DNA of 64,000 nucleotides. It comes from Falsiroseomonas sp041690465 (GTDB lineage Bacteria; Pseudomonadota; Alphaproteobacteria; Acetobacterales; Acetobacteraceae). The position numbers and the translations under genes are program-made. Below are positions 33,877 to 42,308 of this stretch, piece by piece. The first letter of the stretch is position 1; every line of letters starts with the position of its first letter. The stretch covers positions 62,001 through 126,000 of the forward strand of contig NZ_JAWLHG010000003.1 in the NCBI RefSeq assembly GCF_041690465.1, in the 5' to 3' direction. The notes beneath the pieces are model-generated. The model searched no databases. It was not told where the DNA came from and saw nothing but the letters and a program-made list of their open reading frames with translations.

Positions 33877-34098
33877 TCCACCAGAGGCTGCACGACGGAC
33901 CGCAGCCGCCACGCTGCCGAGGAACGGCGGTGAGAGCGGATCTCCGGGCGTGCCGAACCACGGCATGCGCCCCCAGTGGAGCCATCTTCGGCCTGAATAC
34001 GCCAGTAGCAGGCCGCGGCGGAGTGCGCGTGAGGCAGCTCAGCGGCAGGCCAGCCCGGACGATCCTGCGAGCATCCCGGAGGCCCTTCCGCGGGCATG

Positions 34099-34824
34099 CT
34101 ACAGGTCGAGCTCGGGATAGTGCCGAAAGATCCCGTACTGGTTGAACGGAATGCGGCGCTCGCTGGCGAGATAAGCGGCGATGCGCTGGCGAGCGGCGAT
34201 GGCCTGGACGAGCGCGGCGACCTTCGGGGTCTTCCTCAGGGCCGCCCGGGACGCCTTCGGGAAGGCGTAGGTCAGGCCGGAGACAAGCTGGAAGAGCGAG
34301 AGGTCGGCATAAGTCACTCGGGCGCCGACCAGATGGAGACTGCCTTTTGGATTCCGCTCGAGGACCGTCTCGAACCAGCGGAGGAACTTCGGCATGCGGT
34401 GGTGGCAGAAGTCCTCTGCCCGCCGCTTCGCCTCGGGCTTCTGGTCCTCGTAGTAGAGGCGCGAGGCGATCGGGTGATGAGTGTCGTGCCCCTCGCTCAC
34501 CGCATCGGCGATTGTCAGCTGCAACTGATGCGTCCAGAGCCGCCCAGCCTCGGTCTTCGGCGCCAGGCCGTGCCGGTCGCCCAGATAGAGAAGGATTGCT
34601 GCGGTCTGTCCGATGATGCGCTTGCCGTGCTTCAGGTAGGGCGGTGCGAAGGGAGGTGTCGCAATACCCGCAGCGCTGAGACCGGCAGCAACGAGGCCAG
34701 GCCCTTCGGCCTTCGGCCCCTGGGCGACATCGCGGTAGGGGACACCCGCTTCCTCTAGCGCCAGCCGGACGAATTCCCCGCGGCCCGGTAGGCCTGGCCA
34801 GTAGAACAGTTCGTAGCCAGCCAT
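34099..34824 (-). CDS. Glutathione S-transferase
   Basis: A two-domain GST of 241 residues. The thioredoxin-like N-terminal domain begins YELFYWPGLPGRGEFVRLAL, with a Tyr near residue 8 that could be catalytic. The glutathione-binding region reads HGKRIIGQTAAILLYLGD. The helical C-terminal domain carries ARVTYADLSLFQLVSGL, the conserved N-capping segment. It is cytoplasmic with an unknown substrate. It converges with sdaA across a 222-bp gap without recognisable features. Confidence 0.9.
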   Translation of the reverse strand: MAGYELFYWPGLPGRGEFVRLALEEAGVPYRDVAQGPKAEGPGLVAAGLSAAGIATPPFAPPYLKHGKRIIGQTAAILLYLGDRHGLAPKTEAGRLWTHQLQLTIADAVSEGHDTHHPIASRLYYEDQKPEAKRRAEDFCHHRMPKFLRWFETVLERNPKGSLHLVGARVTYADLSLFQLVSGLTYAFPKASRAALRKTPKVAALVQAIAARQRIAAYLASERRIPFNQYGIFRHYPELDL

Positions 34825-34860
34825 CGTTCAACTCCTCCACCGAGACTTGCGCTCGGCACA

Positions 34861-35190
34861 TTGGGTGGGCTGCGCACGGGAGGCGAACGTCACGCCGTGA
34901 GCCTCGAAAGCCTGTTCGGCGGCGGCCTCGGCGGCGAAGGTGAGAACGACGACGCGGCGATGCCGTTCTTCCTGCAGAGCCGGGTCGAGGCGCTGCGCGA
35001 CGAGGTCGCACCCGAAGCGGGCATCATCCTCGCGCACCACAGCAAGAAGCCGAGCAGGCAGCAGGTCAAGGATGATCCCTTCCTGTCGCTCTCAGGCGCC
35101 AGCGCGCTGCGCGGCTTCCAACCTCGGGCATGATCATCTTCCGCTCGGAAGAAGAGCAGACGCCGCGCAAGCTGCACCTCGATGCGCGAC
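34861..35190 (+). pseudogene. Fragment of a RepA-type AAA ATPase (plasmid/phage origin), frameshifted
   Basis: The frame at 34861-35133 encodes DEVAPEAGIILAHHSKK, a DDPFLSLSGASALRGF block and little else. It resembles the Walker-B/sensor part of RepA-like hexameric helicases, where it would continue as a strand such as GMIIFR. That continuation (MIIFRSEEEQTPRKLHLD) is present from 35130 but in another frame, so about one base has been gained or lost near 35125. The N-terminal Walker A half is missing. It is a decayed remnant of a mobile replicon. Confidence 0.6.
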
Positions 35191-35194
35191 GAAC

Positions 35195-35371
35195 GGCGAT
35201 CGCCCCCGAGCGGGCCGGGCGCAGTCGATCCGGCACCCCAGCCAGAGCGCACGAGCGCATCGCGCGTGAGGCGCTGGCCCCGAACCGCGGCGCCGCCGCG
35301 CGCCAGGACGCCCTCGCCGCAACCGCAGCGACCACCCTCTCCCGCAGATCGGCCGACAGCAGCTTCGCCAT
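35195..35371 (-). pseudogene. Remnant of an IS630-family transposase N-terminus
   Basis: From the ATG at 35371 the product begins MAKLLSADLRERVVAAVA and continues WRAAAPRFGASAS, the standard IS630 helix-turn-helix start. The following GGDRRSSRIE motif, normally about 15 residues later, is found in a different minus-strand frame around 35195-35215. At least one frameshift has therefore occurred and the catalytic DDE domain is absent. It abuts the RepA-type ATPase fragment. Confidence 0.6.
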
Positions 35372-35461
35372 GCCTGTCGGCCTCTTCGCCGACAGGCACC
35401 TTGAATCAGATCCGCCCCGCGTCGGGGTATCCCCGCCGATTCACTCAGCTCGGAAACCGCT

Positions 35462-36037
35462 CTACCCGACGCGCTCGATGGTGCCGTCGAGGTCCATGAT
35501 GGCGAGCGTCACTGCGAGCCTGGGTTGCCGGCGCGCCGCCTCGGCGCGGAAGGTGCGCAGCGCCTCGGCATGGGTGGCGGTTTCTGCCGCCCGCCCGGCG
35601 ACGGCGACCTCGCCGAAGGCGAGCTTCGCCGCGCCGCAGTCGCGGTGGGTCATCGCCACCACGCGCCGGATCGCATGCAGCCCCACCGTGATCTCGAGGT
35701 TCTCCCAGAAGGCGGCATGCCAGGCGGCGAAGCGCGGATGCACGGCGCCGATCGGCCCGCCCGCGATCACGAAATGGCTGTAGCTGTCGCGCAGCCCGTG
35801 CGAGCTCATCCACAGGAAGCTGGGCGTGGTGAGGCGGGGATCGATGCAGTTCACCAGCATCGCCTCGTACTGACCGGTGCCGGCCACCGCCTCGCGCGCC
35901 AGCAGCGCCGCACCGCCGGCCACGAGGCCGAGCAGGCCGCGCCGGCCGGGGTGCGCACAGCCGCAGCCCGGGCCATGCCGGTAATCCGGATCAGGGTTTC
36001 GGCGCTGCCGGGGCTCCGCCGGGAAGCAGGTGCGCAT
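35462..36037 (-). CDS. Exported beta-carbonic-anhydrase-like protein
   Basis: A 191-residue protein with a basic, Tat-like leader (PGRRGLLGLVAGGAALLA, about 33-50). The core follows the beta-carbonic anhydrase zinc-site layout: VNCIDPRL supplies Cys and the Asp-Arg dyad, and THRDCGAAKLAFG supplies His and Cys. The surrounding sequence differs from classical enzymes (HFVIAGGPIGAV, ENLEITVGLHAIRRVV, MDLDGTIERV), so it belongs to a divergent branch. The start is uncertain: an ATG at 36094 would add 19 residues. A second, larger paralogue lies at 38304-39299. Catalytic activity cannot be assumed. Confidence 0.75.
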   Translation of the reverse strand: MRTCFPAEPRQRRNPDPDYRHGPGCGCAHPGRRGLLGLVAGGAALLAREAVAGTGQYEAMLVNCIDPRLTTPSFLWMSSHGLRDSYSHFVIAGGPIGAVHPRFAAWHAAFWENLEITVGLHAIRRVVAMTHRDCGAAKLAFGEVAVAGRAAETATHAEALRTFRAEAARRQPRLAVTLAIMDLDGTIERVG

Positions 36038-36180
36038 GCGGTGGTCTCGCCGCCCGCGCGGCAGGATCGCCGCGGCCGGGGTCTCGACCAGCATTCGCCG
36101 CCGCCGTTAGCAAAGCGTTACGGCTGCCCGCGCGCGCCCTCACGCCCCGGGGGCGCGGCGGCCACCCGCACCGGCCGGCT

Positions 36181-36885
36181 TCACTCGACCTCCTCAGCCT
36201 CTGTGGCAGCGTGACGATCCACCGCGCAGGCGGCTGCGCGGCGCTGGAGGTAGGCGCTGCGATGGATGGCGTAGGAATCCAGCGCCTCGGCGTCGATGCG
36301 GCGGAGCTCGTGATGGACGTTGGCGTAGCCGGTGAAGAGGTCGCTTCCGCGCCAGCCGAGGAAGAGTTCCTGGCCGACCAGCTGCGACAGGGCCGCGCTG
36401 GTCAGCGCCACCGTGCCGGCATCGCGCAGCGTGGAGGGCCCGAGCAGCGGCAGGACGAGGAAGGGCCCGCTCGGCACACCCCAGCTGCAGACTGCATCCG
36501 CCGGCGGCAGTGGCCGGCGCGGGAAGCCGAGCGGCGTTGCCGCGTCGTGGATGCCGCCGACGCCGAGCGTGGTGTTGATGCCGAACCGCAGCGCTGCATT
36601 CGCCGCCCGTCCGAAGTCGCCGGCGGCGATGCTGCTGACTGCGGAGACTGGCTCGCCGAGATTGCCGAGCGCATTCGACAGGCCGGTGCGGAAGCCCGGC
36701 GTCGTCGCGGCCATGTAGAGCTCGACTGCCGGTCCCAGCAGCCATGCCTGGAGCCCCTGATTCAAGGCATGGATGCGCCGGTTCACCGGCTCGAGCGGGT
36801 CCCGCGCGGCGGCAGCCGGCGAGGCGAGCTGGCAGATCGCCAGCAGCGCGAGCAGGGGAAGGGAGAATCGGGTCCGGCTCGGCAT
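36181..36885 (-). CDS. mlaA: MlaA/VacJ-family outer-membrane lipid-asymmetry protein
   Basis: MlaA removes misplaced phospholipid from the outer leaflet of the outer membrane and passes it to the Mla pathway. It has 234 residues. A signal peptide (about 1-26) ends in SPAAAA; the cysteine in it is not a standard lipobox, so lipidation is doubtful. Family motifs are RDPLEPVNRRIHALNQ, NLGEPVSAVSSIAAGD, FGINTTLGVGGIHDAA and WGVPSGPFLVLPLLGPSTLRD. The mlaBCDEF genes are not seen in this window. It borders the unnamed envelope cluster. Confidence 0.9.
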   Translation of the reverse strand: MPSRTRFSLPLLALLAICQLASPAAAARDPLEPVNRRIHALNQGLQAWLLGPAVELYMAATTPGFRTGLSNALGNLGEPVSAVSSIAAGDFGRAANAALRFGINTTLGVGGIHDAATPLGFPRRPLPPADAVCSWGVPSGPFLVLPLLGPSTLRDAGTVALTSAALSQLVGQELFLGWRGSDLFTGYANVHHELRRIDAEALDSYAIHRSAYLQRRAAACAVDRHAATEAEEVE

Positions 36886-37109
36886 GCGCGCGCCTCAGGC
36901 TGGCTACCCCTGGCCGTCGACCTCTTGTGGTGCCGGGGGTGGGTCAGGCGCCGCTCATGGCCGCCGAGTGCATAGACTAGTTCACAAATCGTAAACGCGC
37001 CAGCGATCGCAGCGCGGCACCGGCGCCAGCGTCCGGCGGCCCTGCGGCGCTAACGTCCTGGTGAAGACCGGCATGGCAGGGTGCCGGTGCCGAGATCCAA
37101 GCCTGCAGG

Positions 37110-37919
37110 ATGCCTGTGTTGCCCTTCCTCTACCACCTGCCGTCGAGCCTGATCTATGCGCTCTTCATGGGGCTCGCCGCCGGCGCCGCGGCGCTTGCCT
37201 GCCTGATCTTCGCGCCGCTGGTGCGCGCGCCGCAGACCAAGGAGATGCTCGACGTCGCCATGCGCACCACCGGCGCGGTGACGGCGGCACTGACACTGAC
37301 CCTCGCCTTCTGCGCGGTGCAGGCACGCAGCCAGATGGCCGATGCGCAGCGTCAGGTGCAGGCCGAGGCCGCGGAGATCGGGGGGCTGTTCCGCCTGGCC
37401 GAGCGGATGGGCCCCACCGGACAGGTTCTCCTGCCCGTGCTCGGCCGCTACCTGCACAGCGTCTCGACCGAGGAGTTCACGACCATGGCCGCCTCCGGCC
37501 GCCACCCGGCCACGCAGCGCGCCGCGGAGGCGCTGGAGCATGCGGTCTACGCCGCCGCGGCGACGCTGTCCGACCGCGTTGCAGCCGACCTGCTGGACGA
37601 GGCCGACCAGGTGGAAGCCGCGCGCGAGGCCCGGCTGCATGCGGCGACGGCGGGGCTGCCGGCGCAGTTCTGGACGCTGATCCTGGTGCTGGCGGTGCTG
37701 ATGGTGGCGACGGGCCCGCTCTATCCGGCGCGCGCCCATGTCGTCGCCATGCTGGCGGTGCAGGCGGCCGGGCTCGGCGCGCTGGTCGGCTTCGTCTTCC
37801 TGATGGACCAGCCCTTCCGCGGCAGCATCGCCGTTTCCACCGAGCCCTACCAGGCGGTCGAGCGCAGCATCGCGCACCGCGCGGCGGCGCTGCACCCGGC
37901 CCGCCACGTCAGCCATTGA
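37110..37919 (+). CDS. DUF4239-type membrane protein, first copy
   Basis: A 269-residue membrane protein. Helices lie at about 11-37 and 49-70. A soluble, mostly helical middle portion (about 73-185) is followed by two helices at about 190-210 and 215-235. The tail GFVFLMDQPFRGSIAVSTEPY fits the bestrophin-like DUF4239 family, which ends with a similar D-x-PF-x-G segment. The function is unknown; a channel-like role has been suggested for this fold only by analogy. A second member lies at 42351-43151. The downstream gene overlaps its stop codon. Confidence 0.78.
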   Translation: MPVLPFLYHLPSSLIYALFMGLAAGAAALACLIFAPLVRAPQTKEMLDVAMRTTGAVTAALTLTLAFCAVQARSQMADAQRQVQAEAAEIGGLFRLAERMGPTGQVLLPVLGRYLHSVSTEEFTTMAASGRHPATQRAAEALEHAVYAAAATLSDRVAADLLDEADQVEAAREARLHAATAGLPAQFWTLILVLAVLMVATGPLYPARAHVVAMLAVQAAGLGALVGFVFLMDQPFRGSIAVSTEPYQAVERSIAHRAAALHPARHVSH

Positions 37920-38296
37920 ACGCCGGGGCCGCTCCGCAGGCCGCGATCGCCACCCTGCACGGCATTGGCGGTCACCTCGTGCTGCATGCCGACCGCATCA
38001 CGATCCACCGGCACGGCGCCTGGTTCACCGCGGTCAACCTGCTGTCGCACCTCGAACGCGAGATGGAGACCACGATCCTGCTCCGCCGCCTGGTCGCGGT
38101 GCATGTGGTGCGCTCGCTGCTGCTGGTGCAGTTCCTGCGCTTCACCTATCCCGGCGCGCCAACCGAGACCGGCCACTACCTGCGCGACGCCTTCGCCGAG
38201 AACGCCTTCATGCTGAGCCTGGTGGACAGCCGGCCGCTGCTGGCGATGAAGGCGCGCATCATCGCGGCGGCACGCGCGGCCGGCGCAGGGGCGTAG
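37916..38296 (+). CDS. Small PH-like protein coupled to the DUF4239 gene
   Basis: A 126-residue product beginning at a TTG (37916) that overlaps the DUF4239 stop by four bases. The core GGHLVLHADRITIHRHGAWF is followed by a strand-rich LLRRLVAVHVVRSLLLVQFLRFTY and a final helix (NAFMLSLVDSRPLLAMKARI). The strand pattern resembles bacterial PH-like (DUF4429-type) domains. No signal peptide or membrane helix is present. Start-codon choice and family are both tentative; the coupling to its neighbour is the firmest point. Confidence 0.6.
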   Translation: MNAGAAPQAAIATLHGIGGHLVLHADRITIHRHGAWFTAVNLLSHLEREMETTILLRRLVAVHVVRSLLLVQFLRFTYPGAPTETGHYLRDAFAENAFMLSLVDSRPLLAMKARIIAAARAAGAGA

Positions 38297-38303
38297 CTGC
38301 CGA

Positions 38304-39299
38304 TCATCCCCGCGCCATGCGCCGGAACCAGGCGGTCGAGCGCAGCAACCCGTCGCGGCGCGGCGACAGCCCTTCCTCCTCGAGTAGCGCGGCGACGCGC
38401 CGCTCTGCCTCTCCCTGGCTGGCGTGGCGGCCGCTGAGGTTGCGGTAGAGCGCCGCCGCCCGCGCCGCGTCCTCACGCGCGACCCGCCCGCGGGCGTCCG
38501 CCGCCGAGCGCAGGAAGACTCGCGCTTCCCGCGCGACGGCGCCACCGCCGGCCACGCCGCGGCGCCTGCCTTCCGCCTCCAGCATCGCGCGCGCCTCCGC
38601 GGCGCCGAGACCGTAGCGGGTGACGCCTTCGGTCAGCAGCGCCAGCTCTGCCTCGGCGTTGGGCAGCCCGCCCCCGGCGCGCAGCCGCACGAGTTCGGCG
38701 AAGCCCGCCGGATCCGGCTCGATGGGCGCGGGACGCGGCGGGGCTATCCAGGCACCACCCCCGGCCGCGCGCGCGACCAGGCCGCCGGCCGGGTCCTCCA
38801 CCGCCTCCGCCCGCAGCCCGGGCGCCGGCGCGCAGGCGGCGCAGGGCAGGATGCGCACGGAGCCGTCGAGCTCCATCAGCTTGACCTCGACGCTCATGTC
38901 GGGATGCCGCGCGCGCACCGCCTCCGCCGCGCGGGTCAGCACGGCATGGTGCTGGCGCAGCTCCTCGGCCGGATCGTCGGACAGCCGCCGCCCGGCCCAG
39001 AGATGCATGGCGCCGCAGTCCCGGTGATTGATGAAGACCACCTTGCGCACGCCATGCAGCTGGCGCGAGGCTGCGAGATTCTCCCACAATGCAGCGTTCC
39101 AGGCGGGCCGCCCCTCATCCACCGCGGCCAGCGCCGCGCCGGCGATGCGCATCTCGCTATAGCGCCCGGCCCGGCCGAGCGCGGTCATCAGGTAGGTCAC
39201 GTCGTCGGTCAGCCGCGGGTCGATGCAGCTGACGACGAATGCATCCGCCTTGCGCGGCGTCGGCTCTGCCGGGGTGCCCATGCCCTGTGTCGCGCTCAC
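38304..39299 (-). CDS. Carbonic-anhydrase-like protein with a C-terminal helical domain
   Basis: A 331-residue, two-part protein. Residues about 20-165 repeat the divergent beta-carbonic anhydrase pattern of the gene at 35462: VVSCIDPRLTDD, IAGAALAAVDEG, ENLAASRQLHGVRKVV, INHRDCGAMHLWAG and MELDGSVRIL. No signal peptide is seen, unlike the smaller paralogue. Residues about 200-331 form a helical domain shared with the stand-alone protein at 43560-43994 (AELVRLRAGG, LTEGVTRYGLGAAEARAML, a C-terminal LLRSTAWFRRM). GGAGG seven bases before a GTG that overlaps the preceding stop (GTGA) decides the start at 39299. Confidence 0.75.
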   Translation of the reverse strand: MSATQGMGTPAEPTPRKADAFVVSCIDPRLTDDVTYLMTALGRAGRYSEMRIAGAALAAVDEGRPAWNAALWENLAASRQLHGVRKVVFINHRDCGAMHLWAGRRLSDDPAEELRQHHAVLTRAAEAVRARHPDMSVEVKLMELDGSVRILPCAACAPAPGLRAEAVEDPAGGLVARAAGGGAWIAPPRPAPIEPDPAGFAELVRLRAGGGLPNAEAELALLTEGVTRYGLGAAEARAMLEAEGRRRGVAGGGAVAREARVFLRSAADARGRVAREDAARAAALYRNLSGRHASQGEAERRVAALLEEEGLSPRRDGLLRSTAWFRRMARG

Positions 39300-39712
39300 T
39301 TCGAGACCTCCTCCGTATGGCTGATGCCGCCCAGCCGGTGATGCAGGTGCGAGTAGCAGAGCCCGGCCGTGAACAGGCCGGCGAGGCCGATCAGCGCCCA
39401 GAGCAGCAGCGTCTGGCCGGCGAGCAGCGAAGCTCCGGTCAGGTGCAGCAGCGTCATGCCGGCCCCGAGGTTGAACAGCGCCACCAGCACGATGCCGCGC
39501 CGGCCGAGCACGCCCACCGTGGTGCGCCACAGCACCACGCAGATCGCCGCCAGCAGGGCGCCGGTCGCGAGCTTCAGCCAGAACCACCCGAAGCCGCCGA
39601 GCACCCAGTGCAGGAAGGAGGTGCCCGAGGGGTTGTAGATGGCGAAGACGATGAAGAGGCTGAACAGCGCGCGTGCCACGACGCCGCGCCAGTCGAAGCG
39701 CTGCTCGCTCAT
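39296..39712 (-). CDS. Four-helix membrane protein, DUF6524-like
   Basis: A 138-residue integral membrane protein with helices at about 12-32, 40-62, 68-90 and 96-118 and a short cytoplasmic tail. The opening FDWRGVVARALFSLFIVFAIYNPSG and the HWVLGG segment match my recollection of the DUF6524 family of alphaproteobacterial membrane proteins; the family name should be checked. It is translationally coupled (GTGA) to the carbonic-anhydrase-like gene downstream and preceded by the palindromic tandem repeat. Confidence 0.7.
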   Translation of the reverse strand: MSEQRFDWRGVVARALFSLFIVFAIYNPSGTSFLHWVLGGFGWFWLKLATGALLAAICVVLWRTTVGVLGRRGIVLVALFNLGAGMTLLHLTGASLLAGQTLLLWALIGLAGLFTAGLCYSHLHHRLGGISHTEEVSK

Positions 39713-39718
39713 CGCGCC

Positions 39719-39825
39719 GTGCCGCGCGTGGGGGTCATCGCGCGGTACCGCGCGTGGGGGGTCATCGCGCGGTACCGCGCGTGGGGGGTCATCGCGCGGT
39801 GCCGCGCGTGGGAGTCATCGCGGCG
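39719..39825. repeat. Four tandem 26-27-bp repeats carrying a 14-bp palindrome
   Basis: Units start at 39719, 39745, 39772 and 39799. The two middle copies are identical and the outer two differ by one or two bases. The unit junctions create GCGCGGTACCGCGC, a perfect 14-bp palindrome, twice. The array sits in the short gap before the DUF6524-like gene and slightly overlaps the end of the mitofilin-like gene. It is not a CRISPR, as there are no spacers. Confidence 0.9.
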
Positions 39826-40582
39826 ATTCCTGCGCCCGCGCAATGGCGAGGGCCGCCAGCTGGGTCGCGGCCGCATCGGCCGCGATCCGCCGGGCGAGCC
39901 CGCCCCGCCAGGCGGCGAGCGCCTCCGCCGTCGGCCCCGACAGCGTCGCCAGCCGCGCCTCCGCGGCCGCCGCCCGGCCAGCGGCCAGCTCGGCCGCCGC
40001 GTCACGCAGCGCGGCGAGCGCCGGCGTCCCCGCCGCGCCCATCGTGGCGCCGAGCCGCATCGTGCCGGCAACGCGCCGCGCCAGCCAGCCGGCATCCGAT
40101 GCGAAGCCGAGCTCGGCCAGCACCGCCGCTTCGGCGGCCGGCCCGAAGCTCGCCACGAGATCGCGGATCGTTGGCGCGCCCTCCGCCGCGGCGGCAGCGA
40201 GCGTCATCAGCAGCCGCGTCGCCTCGGCATCCCCCGAGGCCAGTGCGATGGCGACCGCGAAGGCGCGTGGGAAGGGCGCGGCGCGCTGGAGCTGCGGCAT
40301 CAGCAGCTCGATCGCGACCAGTTGCCGTGCGGAGTCCGGCGCGAGCGGCGCTTCGGGCCGTGGCATCTCGGCCCAGGGCGGCGTCGCAGCATGCGCAGCG
40401 GTGGTGACAGGCGGCGCCGTGCCGGCCAGCGCGACCACCAGCGCCAGCGCGGAGAGCAGGCAGGACAGCGCGGCCAGGGGCAGCGCGAGCCGCCCCTTCC
40501 ATCCGCGCTGCGCATTCAGCGGCGGCGGCTCTGGCGGCGGCGGGGGCGGCGGGGTTTCCTCGGGCGAGGGGAGGTCGGTCAT
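39815..40582 (-). CDS. Mitofilin-like (COG4223-type) membrane-anchored protein, first copy
   Basis: A 255-residue protein. A proline run near residues 10-22 precedes one membrane helix (about 32-54). The rest is an Ala-rich helical periplasmic domain with IELLMPQLQRAAPFPRAF, GAPTIRDLVASFGPAAEAAV and GWLARRVAGTMRLGA. This order resembles the alphaproteobacterial Mic60/mitofilin C-terminal region. A related gene lies at 45929-46759. The ATG at 40582 overlaps the upstream gene stop (ATGA). Ala richness makes the assignment cautious. Confidence 0.6.
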   Translation of the reverse strand: MTDLPSPEETPPPPPPPEPPPLNAQRGWKGRLALPLAALSCLLSALALVVALAGTAPPVTTAAHAATPPWAEMPRPEAPLAPDSARQLVAIELLMPQLQRAAPFPRAFAVAIALASGDAEATRLLMTLAAAAAEGAPTIRDLVASFGPAAEAAVLAELGFASDAGWLARRVAGTMRLGATMGAAGTPALAALRDAAAELAAGRAAAAEARLATLSGPTAEALAAWRGGLARRIAADAAATQLAALAIARAQESPR

Positions 40583-41601
40583 CTGCAGTCTCCTTCCGTC
40601 GCGAGCGCCTCGATCCTTGCTGCCAGGGCGGTGGCCGCGGCCGCTGCCGATCCCGCCGCCAGCCGCCGTTCGGCGCGCGCGATGGCCTCGAGCGCCTGGG
40701 CCTCGAAGGCGGCGCGGTTCAGCGAGGCATCCAGCCGGTTGATCAGCCAGTCGATCGCCCAGGAGGTGCCGACGCCGCCCGCGATGCCGACCGCGCTGCC
40801 GGGCAGGCCAGCCATGGCGAAGCCGAAGGCGCCGCCCGCCGCGATGAAGGACCCGGCCTCGCTCGCCCGCACCAGCACCGCGCCGAGCCGCGCGGCGAGC
40901 GGGCGCATCGAGCGCACGAAGACCGTGCCTGCTTCGGTGCCTTCCTCGGCAATCAGGGCCAAGGGGTCGGTCGGCGCGCTGGCGGCGAGGTCGGGTGTGA
41001 CGGCCCGCGCCGCCGCCGCCAGGTCGAGCCGATGGGTCGGGCGCGCCTCGGCAGGCGCCGGTGGCAGGCGCGCGAGCCGCGCCGCGCTGGCCGCGAGCGC
41101 GGCGGCCCAGGCGGCGTCGAGCGCCGCGCCGACATGGGCGAGGTCGGCGGCGATGACGCGATCGCCGAGAGCCGGATCCAGCACGCGGCTGCGGAACTCC
41201 TCGCGCATCGGCGCCGCCATCTCCTCGGCCAGGCGGGCGCCGAGCGGGACCTCCGGCTCCGTCACCGACTGCGCCAGCCCCGCCACTGCGCGCGCCAGGA
41301 TGCGGTAGGAGGTGACGTAGCTCTGCACCCACCCATAGGCCCAGTCGCCGAAGCCCGGCACGCCCTCGCGCGCCGGGGCGAGCCGCATCGCCGCGGCATC
41401 CGCCAGCAGCCGGGTCGCCAAGCCGCCGAGTTCCGCCGCCTCCGCCGCGAGCGCCGCGCGTTCGGCGGCCTGGGTGCCCTCGGGTGCGGCGCGCAGCACG
41501 CAGCCGCCGGAGGGCGCGACCACGGCCAGCGTCTCCGCCCGCGCGCCCGCACCGAGAAGCAGCGCCAGCGCGACGACGACGCCGCGCCATGAACGTCGCG
41601 T
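40579..41601 (-). CDS. Exported protein of unknown function, start codon unclear
   Basis: About 340 residues with an evident signal peptide (TRRSWRGVVVALALLLGAGARA). Recognisable segments are GFGDWAYGWVQSYVTSYRILARAV and, near the C-terminus, a glycine-rich membrane-like stretch with GGAFGFAMAGLPGSAVGIAGG followed by SWAIDWLINRLDASLNRAAFE. No ATG, GTG or TTG lies in frame before the signal peptide; the ATG at 41590 is in a different frame. The given start (an ACG) is a placeholder. Either a non-standard start or a single-base frameshift near 41580 is possible. It is coupled to the mitofilin-like gene. Confidence 0.55.
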   Translation of the reverse strand, partial: TRRSWRGVVVALALLLGAGARAETLAVVAPSGGCVLRAAPEGTQAAERAALAAEAAELGGLATRLLADAAAMRLAPAREGVPGFGDWAYGWVQSYVTSYRILARAVAGLAQSVTEPEVPLGARLAEEMAAPMREEFRSRVLDPALGDRVIAADLAHVGAALDAAWAAALAASAARLARLPPAPAEARPTHRLDLAAAARAVTPDLAASAPTDPLALIAEEGTEAGTVFVRSMRPLAARLGAVLVRASEAGSFIAAGGAFGFAMAGLPGSAVGIAGGVGTSWAIDWLINRLDASLNRAAFEAQALEAIARAERRLAAGSAAAAATALAARIEALATEGDCR

Positions 41602-41628
41602 TAACGCCGCACGTCCTATCCGGCGACC

Positions 41629-42228
41629 ATGGCATCCGGCCTTCTCGAACTGCTTCTGGACGGCTTCGCGATGCTGGCGGCACTGCTGCTGGCGGTCGCG
41701 CTGCTGCGCCTTGGCCTCGCCGCCCATGACATGGCGGCGCCGCGCGATGCCGAGGCGGTGCCGCTGCTGCGGCTGCTTGCGCTCGGCACCGGCACCGTGG
41801 CGGGCGCCGGGCTGCTGGCCGCAGCGCCGGATCCCTCGATCTTCCACCCCGCCCGCATCTTCGCGGCCGAAGGTCCCTGGGCGATCGGTCTCGGGGAACT
41901 GCTCGGCCAGCATGCGCTGCCGCGCGCCGAGGCGCTGCAGGCCCTGCCCGCAGCCCTCTTTGCCCTGCAGGGCACCGCAACGGCGGCGGCCTGGATCGCC
42001 CTGGCGGGGCTCGCCTGCGGCGGCGTACTCGCTCGTCGGCTGTGGCGGGGCAGGACACGGCTGCGCGCCTTCGCGGCCTTCCTGCTGCTGGTCCTGCTTT
42101 CGATGGTGCAACTGCACTACACCGCGCATCTGCTGGCCTGGCTGGCGGCGCAGCTCGGCTTCTGGCTCTTCGCGCTGGCGCTTTTGCTGTTCCAGCGCTG
42201 GCGCTACGCGCGGTGCGCCGCTCACTGA
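41629..42228 (+). CDS. Membrane protein of unknown function
   Basis: A 199-residue protein with four hydrophobic segments, at about 8-30, 46-64, 110-135 and 140-185 (the last long enough for two helices). The family is not recognised. The start ATG at 41629 gives a short periplasmic-type N-terminus. It is divergent from the gene at 40579 across 27 bp, so both probably share one promoter region. It converges with the second DUF4239 gene. Confidence 0.65.
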   Translation: MASGLLELLLDGFAMLAALLLAVALLRLGLAAHDMAAPRDAEAVPLLRLLALGTGTVAGAGLLAAAPDPSIFHPARIFAAEGPWAIGLGELLGQHALPRAEALQALPAALFALQGTATAAAWIALAGLACGGVLARRLWRGRTRLRAFAAFLLLVLLSMVQLHYTAHLLAWLAAQLGFWLFALALLLFQRWRYARCAAH

Positions 42229-42308
42229 TGCCGAGCGCACCGGATCCTCACCTGCGGCGGGCGTCGCGACGCAGGCATGCCTTCGGCACGACGCCGGCGC
42301 TCGAGGCA

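Noticed and set aside
33877..34098. Small genes in the gap between sdaA and the GST gene
   Set aside because: Frames are short, lack start-site support and family features.
39719..39825. CRISPR array
   Set aside because: The repeats are directly adjacent with no spacers and no cas genes are in the window.
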